A stretch of 64,000 nt of DNA from Alisma plantago-aquatica (Eukaryota > Streptophyta > Magnoliopsida > Alismatales > Alismataceae), in NCBI GenBank assembly GCA_963693085.1, contig OY856409.1, positions 298,286,558 through 298,350,557 on the forward strand, in the 5' to 3' direction. Position numbers and translations under genes: made by a program. Every line of letters begins with the position of its first letter. The stretch's first letter is position 1. This document shows positions 1 to 12,781 of this stretch, one piece after another. The notes under the pieces were generated by a model. It worked only from the letters and a program-made list of their open reading frames with translations. It made no database searches and was not told where the DNA came from.

Positions 1-1560
1 CAAGATGCTCCAAGGAGGAGGAAGTGCCCCTCCTTTTATAGGAGAAGGAGGGGAGGAATCCCTAATGGAATACAAAGAGTTTGAGGCTATTGGAAAGACC
101 AAAGTTAAAGAACAATGATTGTCAATCATTGATTGCTCTCTCTAGTATGTTCTACAGATTTTTGTAATTAGACTTTAAAACGTATTTCTACTTTGTAAAA
201 CTCTCATAAGAGGCCTATCCTATAGCACTTGCAATTATCTTTCCAAAACATCTTTATATTCCAAATATGGAATTTATATGTGGAATTTATGACTGTTTTG
301 GTGAGAGGTATATCAGACTCTGTGGGAAAACGTGAGGCTATGTTCACTGGTTAATTGAGCAGTCAACTAAATTCCAAAATCACCACAAAATATGCCTTTT
401 CTATAGCCAATAAAATTCTATTTTCATTCCATGCTTGATATTGAAATTCCGCCTTTAGATGCAAAAGATATGGCTATTTTGGTGACAAGTATCTCAGGCA
501 CTGCGGGAATATTTGAAAAGCCTCATATCTATATCTTTTATTATCTCGATTTAAATACTTTGATCATTCCTGAAAATTAGGAGAAATCTCATAAGAATTC
601 TGGAAGAAAATATTGAGAAGATGAAAGTGCTATTTATTTCTAAATTAAGATAAAAATAACAAAAAAGTCCTAATTAATTATTCTAAATGAAGCAAAAACA
701 AGCAATGAATACACATTCATCACCATGTTATGTTACAAGACATATTCATGATGTTAGGGATGCTTATGCTACTAGATTTCTTGTGTTGTTAGCAAGGAAT
801 ATGAGATAGGTAAATTAATGATAATGATTGTTATTAGATGCAATTTGATGATATTTGAGAAGATATCTATCCAAAGAAATATATTTATTTGTTATCTATA
901 TATGCATTGATGATCATACTTGTTGCTAAGATTAATTGCTTAATTTGTTTAGCATACTTGAACTGTTCAATCTGTTCAATTGATTATTAAATACTCCAAC
1001 TTCTTAGTTATCTACTATTTAAAATGTTGTAATTAATAAGTATTTTTGGAGGTTATATCCCTTGCTGGGACATGGGTCTCAGCCTTGTGGTTCGCCACAT
1101 ATTTTTAGGTAATCAGAAGTGATGAAAAGAAACATGTGGAAGCAAAGAGGGTCTATGGTAATGAATCCTTGAGAAAGTTGCTTAGATGTCTAGTTTTTCC
1201 AAGAGTCATCCCTGTACTCTCAAGTTTGGGTAGGAAAAGTTTGTATATGGTTTTTCAAATGAATAGAAATTTTGTTAGCATGTTAATGCTTGTTGGTGTG
1301 GCATATATCAATATTGTTATCCTGTGTATATATGTTGTGGCTAAGGTGATAGAACTATTTTTATCAAATTCTTATTATAGTATGGATATAAGAAAGATAT
1401 TGGGCTCTTATACAAATGTTTCTAAGCGGGTGTTGACATTGAAATCGGTTTTAATTGACCCATATTTTTGGGTATGTGATTAATTCGTGATCGGTTGTGT
1501 TTTATGTTTTGAGCAATCTCATTTAGTGTAATGGGTTCTCATAGAGAGGATGTGTACGCG
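1..1560. other. AT-rich region, no recognised gene
   Basis: I recognise nothing coding here. One open frame at 1136-1483 (+, 115 aa) is hydrophobic in its second half, but it has no motif I know, no convincing upstream context and no homologous copy elsewhere in the window. It sits just upstream of a plus-strand copia RT/RNase H remnant, so it may be further-decayed pol sequence of that element; this is a guess from position only. Confidence 0.3.
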
Positions 1561-1564
1561 ATAT

Positions 1565-2600
1565 AGCTTGAAGGTTTTATTACTCCATTAATACAAATAA
1601 AGCATGAAAGCTACAAAATAGTTGAAGCAAGCATATCAGAAACAAAATCTTTGATTTGACAAGATTGTCAAAGAGTTTGACTTGAGTCAAGATAAAAATA
1701 TGAAAACTGTGATTACATATGATTTAGTGGGAGCATAAAAAAATGATCCATATATTGATGGGGAATAACACCCAATGTTGTAAGTATTGAGATCTAGCAT
1801 GGAAAATACCTTCATCAATGAAGGATTAGGTGAAACATCCTATGTGATCGGAGTTTCAAATCTATGAAGATATTTTTGAAAGTTTCAGAACCTAATTGAA
1901 TGCATATTTGAACATAATGAAATGATTCAATATGAAGAATACAATGGGAGAGAAATTTGTGCATATAGATGGGATTAGTTATCCAGTGTTTTGATTCTTA
2001 TGAAGAATGGAAAGGACATGATTCCATATTCACCAAAAATTGGATCTATCATGTGTGCCACATAATGAAATCAACCCATAATCTTCTATGTACTTGACAT
2101 GATATGATATGTTAGATTCCAATAATGGTCATTGGAAAATGTCATGAAAACATCTATTAGTACTTAAGAAGAGTCTGAAGGATAAGTTTCTAGATTAAGT
2201 CAAGAAGGAAGATTTGAATGTAAAGGGTTACACTGATGGAAGCTTCTAAAATGACACAAAATGATCACAATATAATATATATTTAATTGTAAGAGAAAAG
2301 AGTTATGAGTTGGAAAGAGATCCAAGATATAGGCCATAATTTTAGTTCTATAAAAGAAGTAGTATGTCCTAGTGTTATGAACACATGAATAACTAGTGTA
2401 TGAATCTAGAAGTTCATATGATGAAATTAAAGATGTTCCAACCATTGATGACATAGTGGAAATACTAAAACAACAATGGTGATACTTGTTATGCATGAAA
2501 TATTAGATAACATACCACGATAGTTTCATCTCATATGAAATGTCATACAATAAAGATATGTGAAACATCCAATATACCGACTGTGGAAAAATGTTTATAT
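1565..2600 (+). pseudogene. Ty1/copia RT C-terminus and RNase H remnant (plus strand)
   Basis: This is a decayed 3' half of copia pol, which normally copies the element RNA into DNA (RT) and removes the RNA strand (RNase H). Across shifting frames the usual order can be followed: a late-RT segment resembling the RT palm just after the catalytic motif, 'EGLGETSYVIG' near 1820-1850 (usual form E.SY.LGI), 'PYSPKIGSIMCAT' near 2025-2060 (usual form PY.SA.GS.MYA), then RNase H 'DLNVKGYTDGSF' near 2205-2240. A later segment around 2510-2570 matches the HI.R.FH.I stretch of the copia RNase H end. Stops and frameshifts are frequent, so it is dead. It converges on a minus-strand copia pol that starts at about 2630, so two copia 3' ends meet tail to tail. 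No LTR is visible on either side. Confidence 0.7.
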
Positions 2601-2629
2601 TATTAATGTCTTTATTATGTAACATAATT

Positions 2630-4400
2630 ATCTGATAACTGAATAAAATAGAATAAATATGAAGATTGTATTTATTTTTAATAAGATTATTTAAAGTATA
2701 TGTCATTACAATCATCATATGATTAGCTCTCCAGCATTCATACCAAAAGACTCCCACTTGTACTTAGAGATGATCATCCATGATGTTGATCCCAAGTGAT
2801 CTAATATGACCTTCATGCTTCTGCTACAAAAGTACTTTTGTCAAGTGGTCAACCACATTGCTCTCAATTGGTACTTTGCAAATATTCACTTCTCCTCACT
2901 ATAAAATCTCTCATATGAGATGGAATTGCCTTTTGTATATGGTTGGAATGATGATGCGATCTTGGTTCCTTAGCTTGTGCGATAGCTCCATTGTTTTCAC
3001 GATATAGCTCAATTACATTGTTGATTCATGGAATCATGACAAGTTCTAACATGACATTATTGATCCAAATAGCCTCTTTTGCTTAATTGGATGCAAGAGT
3101 ATACTCGGACTTAATTGTAGAATCAACAACTATCTCTTGGTTGGAACTCTTCTAGCTTACAACTTTGTTGTTTAGGTAAAACACAAATACTGACTGTAAT
3201 CTATAGTCATGTTTGTCAGTTTGGAAGCTTTCATCAGTATAACCCTTTACCACCAACTCCTTCTCACCACCATAGACAAGAAGTTGATCTAGTTCTTCTC
3301 AAGTACTTCAGGATGTTCTTTATGGAAATTTAGTGGGCTTCAAAGGGATTTTACTGATATCTGCTCATCATGATCAAAGCATATGAGACATCTAAATGAG
3401 TACATAACATTGTGTACATGATATATCCAATTACAGATGCATATGTGATCTTACTCATGATCTCCTTCTCTTTATAAGAATGGGGACATTGACATCTAGA
3501 TATAGTAATGTCATGATACATGGTTAGGTTTCCTCTCTTTCAGTTCTCCATGAACCTCTTCAACACTTTATTAATGTATTTGCTCTGACTTAGATCAAGA
3601 ATCTATATATATAGATCATGATTCCTAAGATATAGGATGCTTCACCTAAGTCCTTCATATAGTGTATTTCCCAACTAGGTTTTTACCATCTATAAAGTAG
3701 GATGTCATTCCCCAAGAATAGTTTGTCATCTACATACAATATGAGGAATATAATCATACTCCCACTAACCTTCTTGTAAACACATGATTTATCTTCATTT
3801 TGACTAAATCCAAACTATTTGATTATTTTGTCAAATCAAAGATTCCAAATATGAGATGCTTCAATCCATAGATTGACCTTTGAAACTTATAGACTATATT
3901 TGCTTCCTTTAGATTTATAAAACCCCAAGGTTGTGTCATGTACACATCCTTAAGAAGATTCCTATTAAGGAATGTGGTTTTAACATTCATTTGCCAAATC
4001 TTATAGTCATGATAAGCTGCAATTGTTGTATGATCCTGATGGACTTAACGATGGCAACTGGAGAAAAATTTTCATCATAGTAAAAACCTTAAATGTGTTT
4101 TAAATCCTTTGAAACCAATCAAACTTTGCAAGTTTTTACATTACCATCCATGTCAGTATTCTTCTTGAAGAACCACTTGCACCCTGTGTGTTTCAGCCCT
4201 TCAGTTGGATCCACCAAGGTCTATACCTTTTTGGTATACATGGATTCCATCTCAGATCTCATGGTCACCAACCATTTCTCAGGTATAGGTTTCTTAACAA
4301 CATCTAGGTAGGTAGTTGGCTCATCATCAATGACTGACTCATTACTTTCTTGAGTTAGAAAATAACTGTCACAGAACCATTCTTACCCCAATCCCAATCC
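2630..4400 (-). pseudogene. Copia reverse transcriptase and RNase H (X1)
   Basis: Read on the minus strand, RT begins with 'EPTTYLDVVKKP' just below 4340, then 'KWFFKKNTDMDGNV' (about 4185-4145), 'SPVAIVKSIRII' (about 4070-4035), and the catalytic palm motif LYVDD (about 3740-3725), where the paired aspartates survive. RNase H follows with 'ELVVKGYTDESF' (about 3260-3225) and 'VVSWKSSNQEIVVDST' (about 3165-3120). The end of pol resembles copia C-termini ('MTYTLNNLIKN', 2705-2670). Several frameshifts and stops interrupt it. It is continuous with integrase only after skipping about 2.8 kb of unrelated sequence at 4407-7200. The open frame on the opposite strand at 4093-4311 is a shadow. Confidence 0.85.
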
Positions 4401-4406
4401 CACTGC

Positions 4407-7200
4407 CTAGATAGTGGTAAAAGGATTGAAGTGCCCATCCCTGAGGGGCCCAATAGTATCTAACACACTGGCATATACGATAAGAAATAATAACTCAAAA
4501 AATAGATATTTAAAAAACATACTAACCCAATATAGGAGATATTGCAGATCAATTGTTGTCATCAGAGTATATGAGTGTGGAAGTGATATAGTCATGGTTC
4601 CAATGTTTTGCCTAAAATTAAGAAATTCAAGACATAAAGTCAATGCAATTCCACGATACTCTATATAAAAACAAGCAAAATGGTTTATTGAAAAAGAGTA
4701 TACTTGGTAGGACTAATATTCAAGAAAAAAGTATAACAAATGATTTTCCAAAATCCAACATCTATTCGACAAAATGCTTATTCCAAGCAATTCAATTTTT
4801 ATTACAAGTTCCCATTATGATGTAATCAAGAAGCATGCTTATATAGTTTTTGTGTGACTCTATCACCCAACATGATGGGGAAGGTCACTAGGATCCTTCT
4901 CTCCATATGAGGTAGGAGGACAATGTACAAGTCCACCTCTGAATGAGGGGTTTCTTGCACTCAATATCAACATTATCAACATCATCATCATTATCAATAT
5001 AGGGGTAGTCATAATGGGAAATATCATTTTTGTTCTCAAGTTTTTCTCAAAATATAATATAGGAAAAATGGAAGACTCCTACGCTAGGGAACAGTTGCTC
5101 GAACAAGTATAGTGCCAAGTATACAATCAAGAGATACATAAAAAGCATCTTCAAATACAACCGAGGAGATATAATAGCGTACATTTCACTGAGGATTCGA
5201 GTATTAATCTCAACAAGTAGTAGGTCAACCCTTCGAGTTAGACCCTAAATCATCAAGATTGGATAAAGGGTCAAGATCATTATCTTTAGAATATCATGTT
5301 TTAATATACAAGATTAGGTTTAGACTTTTCCTATGTCAAGCTAAGGGTTGGGTCATTCACTTATAATCAACCAATATTTTAATATGTCCAACATTATTTC
5401 AAGTGTCAAATATTTTTGAGTGTGAATGACTTACCTAGGTTTTCTAGGATCATATATGTTAACCCTAATTTATTATCCAAGTCATCATCAAATTTCTAGA
5501 TCATCATCATGATACTTAGTATAATTTGAAGTTCAGGATCATATTGATGGGTCAAAAGTATATCAAGGGTTTTGCAAGATTAAGATCAATATATTGATTA
5601 CTCATTATTCATGAAGATTATAATCAAGATTGAATCAAGTAAATAGATCCAGATCACTAATGATTCATTTTCAAGAATAGATGAGTTAACTATATTAGAT
5701 CTAGGTTACAAGATATTCATCATAGTCTAAATCTAGGGTTTCCAAAGATTAAACATCATTGTTGAATCATTAGACAAATTAAATAAGAAAAGGAACATGA
5801 TCTAGGAATATTAGCAAGAAATATCAAGAATTAGGCTTCAATGGTATTTTTAATGGGTTCACTGTGTTTTTATGATCAAAATTGACTATTTACTTGAATT
5901 ATTTGGAGTCAGGATGCATTTTCTACGATTTAAACAAGATTTGACCATTTTACTAATTTTTTGAGTAGAGAGGAAAAAATACCTTAATATGGAAAATAGA
6001 TGAATGTTGATTCACTTGATCGGGCGACTGAGATTGTGCCATGTGGGTGAGGAGGCTCACTCGGTTTAGGGTCTGGTCCAATCCTTGATTGGCTGGTTCA
6101 TTTTTCTATTTAGTCAGTTTATTGGTGGTCTGGCTGAGCCTTGGACCGATTTAAATTTACAATCAAGATGGTGGTTTGGGGAATCTCCTTCCCCTTCATT
6201 CGGTCTTGTTTGCAAGCCTAGAATTAAGTAGAGGCTCACAGGCATGGGGATTCTTTGGGAGTAGGAGAGGTCACTAGAGGAAAGCAAGGTGCCATCTGAG
6301 TTGCCTCCACGTCGTGAGTTGAATGGGGGCCATAGCTTGGGGAGATGAGGCGTGGAGAAGGGATGCCCAAAGGGGGTTGTGAGGCAACTCCACTTGAAGT
6401 AGTAGGAGGTCGGGGATGATTTACGGGGAGCTCAAGACTGAGTGATTCAGCTAGAGAGGGTCTCATAGTTGTGTGGAATGGTGACAATCTTAGGAGGCCC
6501 ATTGTATAGCGCCGAGGGGGTCTAGATTAGGACTAAACGAGTTGGGGGTAGCAACCATGGCCTCTAGAGTGGGAACGAAAAGCAAACGAGGTTTTTCAGT
6601 GGCACAATAGTGCATGAATCATGGTCCAAATAGGGTTTGATCCGTTCAAAATTGTGAGAGGAGCATTTTGGCTTGTATAGTTTTCCAACAAGTGGTCAAG
6701 AGCGGGAGAGTGATCTCTTTGGTCCTCATTTACTCCTCCCCACTGATTGTGGGAGGTAGAAGATGGGTATGTGGCCTCTAGATATGGCCTATATCCATGA
6801 GAGGCATATCCTAGGGCTGGGATCACCCCCTGATCCTTGCCTTGGATTGCTGACATGAAAAAGGTCAAATAAAAGACAAAAATAATGGTTTTCAACACAT
6901 TAACTTCAATAATCCATAGGAAGGCATAGGAATGTCCAATTGTTCTCAAATTTGGATCACAACTTCACAAAAACGTGGAGAACCTTTGGAAAATGTTTTA
7001 GAACAAAAAGATGAAGTTTGATGTATCAATTTGTTTCTTTGGACAGAGTGATGAATTAATCACATTTGTGGTGTTATAATGTGTATAAGGTTCACATTGT
7101 TCCCCATATTTCGAATTTGAGTCTCAACATTGATTTAGGAGTCAAGAAAAATAATTTGAGTTCATGAGTGAACATACAAGGGTCAAAAGAGTAATTAATT
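4407..7200. mobile_element. Unidentified insert separating integrase from RT in X1
   Basis: Copia polyproteins normally have only a short linker between the integrase C-terminus and the RT N-terminus. Here they are about 2.8 kb apart, so this block is best read as an insertion. It holds no transposase, RT or gag motif that I recognise. Part of it (6000-6800) is less AT-rich, with minus-strand open frames rich in Pro and Ser (6236-6502 and 6596-6949). It includes LTR-like stretches with repeated 'ggtctgg/ggctgg' words around 6060-6150. It could be a solo LTR, a non-autonomous LTR element or a decayed DNA transposon. The exact ends were not resolved and no target-site duplication was found by eye. 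Confidence 0.4.
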
Positions 7201-7249
7201 CATTCTTATGCTAAAATCCACTTTGTCACAATAACCAAATCTATTTGTC

Positions 7250-8250
7250 TCAAGGCCTATCCTACGAGATCTGCAATGTTCCTATGTGACATGAGGAATT
7301 TGAGATTCCAAAAAAAATGTGACTCTCTATGTTCCTCTTGTACCTCTATATGTTTAATGTTTCATTTTTGGTCTTGAACTTCTTCGAATTCTACTTTGCT
7401 TCTACTGATTCCTTTGGAAATGAATTCCTATTCTAGGAAACTGCTTTGTTATGAGATGGAGCATAAAAGTAGTATCCTTTGGTTTCCCTATGATATCCAA
7501 CAAAAAAGAATTTATCTGATTTGGTTCCAAGCATTTCAAGAAGCTGCTTTCTCACATAAGATTCACAACCCCAAATCTACATCAAAGACACATTGGGACA
7601 CTTCCCATACCATATTTCATATGGTGTCTTCGAACCAATTTAGATTGTGGTTTAGTGTAGATGTGGTGGTTTCTAGACATTAAACCCAGAAGAAAGTCAT
7701 AATATAAGCTAAGCTCATCATCGATCAAACCATATCTAGCAATGTGTGATTCCTTCTTTCTGATACACAATAATGATGTGTTGTTCCAGGTGGAGTCCAT
7801 TGTGATACGATACAACAGTCTTGCAGAAGGTCCTTAAACTCTATGCTTAAGTAATCTCCACCTCAATCATAATGAAGTTTCTTAGTACTTTTACCAAGTT
7901 GGTTCTATACTTCATTCATGAAATCCTTGAACTTTTCAAGAGTTTCTGACTTTTGTTTCATCAATTAAACATAACCATTTCTACTAAGTAAAGGTAATAT
8001 AGTGTTCATAACAACCTCTAGCATTTGTTCTAAAAGGGACATATACATCAGTATGATTTATTCCTAAAATATCACTAGCCCTCTCACTTTTACCACTGAA
8101 GGAAGTCGTTTCCATCCCAACAAACTAGGATCACATGTCTCTATTGATTTGAAATCAAAAGAGCCTATATAACCATCTTTATGTAGTCTAGAAATGTCAT
8201 TTTGATTAGTGTGCCCAAGACGACAATGCCAAAGATATGTCTTTTTTAGT
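7250..8250 (-). pseudogene. Copia integrase (X1)
   Basis: The integrase joins the cDNA to the host chromosome. On the minus strand from 8240 down: zinc-binding part with 'WHCRLGH' and a later Cys in 'ETCDPSLLG'; the first catalytic Asp in 'HTDVYVP' (near 8050); the second in 'HYD.GGDYLS' (near 7860), whose stop replaces the usual Arg; and the catalytic Glu in 'VSERRN' (near 7755) after 'QWTPPGTT'. The C-terminal GKT-type region is recognisable as 'IWGCESYVRKQLLEMLG' and 'FFVGYHRETKGYYFYAP' (about 7580-7460). All three D, D, E residues can be found, but not in one frame. The plus-strand frame at 7396-7683 and the minus-strand frame at 7582-7815 are out-of-frame shadows. Confidence 0.85.
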
Positions 8251-8810
8251 TTTCAAGTTTTAATATTTTGGTATTAACATTATAAACATTTCTCTTTAGA
8301 TCCAACAAATAAAAACCATAAAACATTGGGGTATTGCCATAAAAGATCTCATCTTGTGAAATAGAGCATTGACTATTCTTTATATGAAATTCATATCCAT
8401 CCTTGTCCACACAAGATACATAAATAATGTTTCTACTAATGTAGGTACCAAACAACAATTCTTTAACTCTATTACAAGCCCTATAGGTAGAGATAAATTA
8501 TAGGTTCTAGCTACATTGGCATAAATGCTTGCTCCATTTACAACATGTCATTCAACTTTTCCCTTTTATAAAGGCTTACTTGTTTTTAGATCTTGTATAT
8601 TCGAACATATTTTGATCTGTACTAGATATCTAGTACCCAAGATAAATAAGTAGACAAATTTATATCAATAAAATATTTACCTAAACTAGATTATTCTATG
8701 CCCAACTTCATATTCCTAAATCCCTTTAGTACAAAGGACATATTCCTCTTGCACTTTTATTTCTACTTATCTTGAGTGTTGCAGACTTGGACTTTAGCTT
8801 AGCATTAGAA
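8250..8810 (-). pseudogene. Copia protease and GAG-pre-integrase segment (X1)
   Basis: The minus-strand frame at 8246-8458 matches the copia GAG-pre-integrase segment: 'ISRNIIYVSCVDKDGYEF' followed by 'IKNSQCSISQDEIFYG' and 'GFYLLDLKRN'. Upstream (8650-8460), 'KICSNIQDLK' and 'LSLPIGLVIELKNCCLVP' mark the retropepsin. The protease active site should read W-V-L-D-T-G just before this. At about 8650-8625 it reads close to 'ILGTRYL', so the catalytic D-T-G is lost. No convincing CCHC zinc knuckle is left between gag and protease. Confidence 0.8.
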
Positions 8811-8929
8811 TTCTTATTTTCTTTCATCCATGGTTTCCACTATGCTGATCACCATCACAGACTTGCCCTTCCTTATTTGTGCTTCAATATTTATCAACAT
8901 GCCCAACAATTATGGTAGCGGTCTGGCCA

Positions 8930-9470
8930 TGTTACTGAATGAATAACAATTGATAAACTGGATATAATCATAGGAAATGATTATAGAACCATATCCATGG
9001 CCAACTCTTGGATCAAAGGGAATCCTCGTTCCTCTAGATGTTCAACATGTCTAATTATATTGAGCATGTGGGTCTCCACTAGATCTCCATCAATAACCTT
9101 GCAATCCAAGAGCACCTTTGAGACATTGTACCTCTCTTGATTTGTATGATTATGGTTCACGTTCTTAAGATGTGTTACCATCTCAAGAATCCCCATGTCT
9201 TCAAATTTCTCATGCAACTCATAGTTTATATAGCATATCATAAGGTGCTTAATGTCTATGGTATCATTAGCATGCTTCCTATAAGCATCCACGTCAGACC
9301 TAGGTGCATCAGGAGTAGGCTCTTTTGGAACTAGTGTATCTGGTATTCAAAGCTTATTCTCGTCATTGAAAACCCTTCTAAAAGTCCAAAGCCAATCATG
9401 GAAATTTTACCCTTTCAGTTTGTCATTCTTATAGACTGATCGCAATGATGATCTGTTTTCCTTTTGATTC
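8930..9470 (-). pseudogene. Copia gag (X1)
   Basis: Gag forms the virus-like particle. The minus-strand frame 8981-9292 is a well-preserved stretch of the UBN2-type copia Gag: 'HEKFEDMGILEMVTHLK', 'QERYNVSKVLLDCKV', 'LEERGFPLIQELAMD'. The N-terminal part lies just upstream in another frame ('SLRSVYKNDKLKG', about 9455-9415; 'NFHDWLWTFRR'). At least one frameshift and one stop separate the two. The same protein, differently broken, is on the plus strand at 62965-63780, which confirms the family assignment internally. Confidence 0.85.
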
Positions 9471-10715
9471 TACAAGAAACATTTGCAATTTGTCAAATCA
9501 CTTTTGATTTGCTTTGATTAAAATAAAATTTAACAATGTTTAATTAGGACTTTAATTAATTATCAGTCCCACTATTTTGTTCAAATTGATAGTTCTCACA
9601 TATCAATTCAGAAGATTGCAGTGTGCAACCTTCTAGTGACCCAAGACCCCAAACAATTCAGTTATTACACAGCCAATGCAAGCATCTATAACCAATCATT
9701 AATGTAGAATACTTTTGACAATCACATCTTATGTAATTCTTGGATAGGTGGTATGTGAAACTCTTTTCCATAGTCATGTACATTCATCTAGGTACTTAAT
9801 CTCATTACGATCACCTAGTTCTGTCTAACCCAGAAGTCAACATGATAGTAATAAAACCTGCTTGATAGGCCCACATAACTAGCATCACACTTCCATGAGA
9901 TGGACAAAACACCAAACTTAGCGTTCCCATGCTTAGTCAATCAAGCTTTTCATGTGTGTTTCTTATGGAAAGCATCTAATACTTAATAAGTTTGATTGAT
10001 GGATTTTATATTTATAAATATATATACATATCCAATCACCACATACTTATATGTATCATATACATTCTATATTCATAAATGAAATATGCAATTGTAAAAC
10101 ACTAGGTGATGGTTATGGTCATACTATTGTAATTCCTTGAAGCTATAAGGAATTACAATCACCTAAGGTCTACATCATATGTATCATCTTGTTGTTGATG
10201 AACATATGTGTTTGAATCAATCTAGGTCGATTGTCTCAACTCTTAAACTAGCCGGTTCACCTCTTGATCTGTTAGTTGGTCTCTTAGATGGATCGTCTGG
10301 TTTCTAGTCCAAACGATGTTTGGACACCTCCACTTGTTCAATTGTGTCACCAGCCAACCAGTTCAGACCTCATGTCATAAGGCCTCCTCGGTCCTCTAGT
10401 TGATCATTTGGTCATGATCTAAAATGGGTGGGTCCTCTGGTGAAAAACATCTTCTTTTCCATAATCAGAATGAAAATAATCCTAATCCTATGTAACATAT
10501 TATACGTAAATAATAAAACCTTGAGTTACATTCGATAGGAGCCTAGGAAGAAAATAATTAATACTTTGACATATGGAAAAGAGGAGAGAGGCTCAATATA
10601 TAAACCGAGAAATAAAGTTGCAAAACAAATATCCAACCAAGAATAAAGACCTAGGGGTTATTGGCCATAACCATTCTAACATTCACCATAAAAACTAACT
10701 TTTAGAATGACACGT

Positions 10716-10718
<3 letters not shown>
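9470..10718 (-). other. Conserved ~1.2 kb segment upstream of copia gag (X1)
   Basis: On the minus strand this segment aligns by eye nearly end to end with 61675-62950 on the plus strand. Shared blocks include 'atggttatggccaataaccc', 'gatgctttccataag' and 'atcaatttgaacaaa'. It is non-coding and rich in 'gaccgacc'-like words. It could be a long 5' leader between primer-binding site and gag, or an LTR of a second copia element: it holds a TATA-like stretch, and 10681 (minus-strand TGTTAG) would be a plausible LTR start. The sequence outside that point (10682-10720) is also shared by both copies, which favours an integral leader or an insertion that predates duplication of the locus. Confidence 0.55.

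Positions 10719-10753
<35 letters not shown>
10719..10753. repeat. (TA)n microsatellite, left flank of H1
   Basis: This run of about 16 TA units is the left part of the array into which the Helitron-like insert H1 appears to have entered. The right part is at 16165-16207. Confidence 0.9.
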
Positions 10754-10754
<1 letters not shown>

Positions 10755-11504
10755 TATTAAAAAAGTGAATATTTCTAGCAAATTACAATTGTGCCACATT
10801 CCCACTCATAAAACATCCTAACTGATCATATTGCAGAAATTTTAAAATCATGCAACCTTCTTAATTGTCTCTCTTTTCATATTTTTTGTCCATTTTATCC
10901 TCTTTTATTGGTGTTTCCTCTCCACACTCTACACTATTGCCTAACTAACATGTGTAATGTTCATTCTGCAACCTCAACCACCTCTTTGGGATTGAGATAG
11001 TGCTTTGGTCTAGTATGAGAATGTGCTTGATACGATTTTGTGAAAATAACCTCGTGTACATATAACAACTGTCGACAATCACATATCTTAGTTTCCCATA
11101 ACAAAAATAGGAAACCATGCACACTACCTCAATCTAGCTATACCACTCCAATTGACTCTTGCAACATAAGTGACTGCTGGACTCTTTTATTTCTTGTAGA
11201 TACATTTTCATGGATGAATCAATAGTAAAATAAAGTGACCATCTTTTTGAGAACTTCAATCTATGAAGTTCCCACAGTGCTAGAGATATTATCTCGAGAA
11301 ATATAACTGAGGCATGTGTTCTTATTATAATGTTAGTTGTAACTATTTGCAGAAAAACAACTAGGAAAACAGAACCTAAGTGGTAATAATAGTGGTATCA
11401 TCATCTCCAACAACTTCTAGATCTTTACTTTCTATATTGCAATGGTACTCTATCCCATCCCGAGGGGGCAATTGTTTGACTTCAAGTATGACTACTCCAT
11501 GGAT

Positions 11505-11740
11505 GAGAAAGGGAGCAAAAGGCAAAAGTGATAAAGGATGGAAACAAGGCATGACTATGGAGTGTCGACTGGACAGCTCAATTTGTGAGTTTTGTAATAC
11601 ACTTAAAGAATACACATTTTTTTATAGATGGTCCATGCTAAATATTAAAAACAAATGCTTACAAATGGAGATGTCTGCAAGCATGAGGTACATAAAGGGT
11701 TCTGTGTGGGCATACAAACACTGGTGCCAAGCCACATTCA
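11505..11740 (+). pseudogene. Possible hAT transposase BED zinc-finger remnant
   Basis: Within a 122-aa open frame (11380-11748), 'KGKSDKGWKQG' is followed by a C-x2-C pair ('ICEFC') and then 'IKGSVWAYKHW'. This resembles the N-terminal BED finger of plant hAT transposases (K-x-D-x-x-W-x-H-G ... C-x-x-C ... then a G-x-V-x-x-C segment). The expected His pair is not convincing, and no DUF659 or dimerisation domain follows. It lies in the Helitron-like insert H1 and could be a captured fragment. The match is short, so this is tentative. Confidence 0.3.
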
Positions 11741-12639
11741 GGATTTAAAGAAAGATGAAAGCAACAAAGAGTGCAGAAAGTAAAATTGTTTGTGGTGGAG
11801 GCACCCCTTAATAGTAAGCCTCTACAACATGATGAAGCAAATATAAAAAGAAACACTAAGAAGGTAGGGTTCTATCTCTATGATGGTCATTATGTATCAT
11901 CTTCTATGATATCTTAAAAGATGTATATTTGTACCAACACTACACCTCCTTGTACAAGGAGACACAATCGTTCCAAATTTATGTTGATGAGTCAAATTTA
12001 TCATCGCTAATCATGAAGCCCAAGGAAGTCTCTCCAAACAAAACACACTTTCCAAGTTCCTTTTAAATGTTAGAGCACGAAGTTTTATTACATTATGTTT
12101 TCATTTGGTTAGAAATATATACATCAATTAAAAGTATATGAATTCTTCACTATATATTTTTTTAACTTGAATGTGTTTAAATTTTGAATATGAAATTCCA
12201 TAAAGAAATTGCATTTTTATTATTTTTTCAGTAATCAAAGAAAAGGATACAAGTGAATCATATGTTTAAATACAACATATGCAAAACATATAGTATCTTG
12301 GTTCATTTTGGCTCTACTTTCAATAACCTTTCTTTACAACTAGTCTCATTATTCATATCATTTCTTGTTGTCACTGGCAATCATCATATTTGTATCTTTT
12401 ACTTCTTCCCATTGGAAGGGGCTCATGCAAATTAAGAAAAAAAGTTGTTGTCTCCATGAAGAGTACAATATTTTTTTTGATATTATCACATGCTTTTTTG
12501 TTGGGTCTAGAATCATGTACCTAATAAAGTTAGAATTTGATACTCTAAACATTGTTTCTCCTTATTAAACTTTTATGGTGTTATTTTTCATCATATTCCC
12601 TATACAACCAATGATTTTTTAACGCAATCTTGTGACAGT

Positions 12640-12731
12640 TATGGGAAGAGCTTACTGAAAAATATCTTGCTAAATTACCTCAAGCTTTATATCCTAAGTG
12701 GCAGCAATGTGAAGAACATTTTATTATTAGC
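12640..12731 (+). other. Exon-like coding fragment
   Basis: Just after a splice-acceptor-like 'cttgtgacag', a frame reads 'LWEELTEKYLAKLPQALYPK' and continues to about 12730. Its amino-acid composition is that of a real soluble protein, unlike the surrounding AT-rich shadows. I do not recognise the protein. Because it is inside a Helitron-like element, a captured host exon is a reasonable inference. It is short and has no neighbouring exon that I could connect to it. Confidence 0.3.
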
Positions 12732-12781
12732 TTACAGATATAATCCAATGTGTTTACATACTGGAGGGCTGGACTTGTAAG

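Noticed and set aside
9137..9334. Plus-strand frames antisense to X1 coding sequence (9137-9334, 4093-4311, 7396-7683)
   Set aside because: They are shadows of the minus-strand copia gag, RT and integrase.
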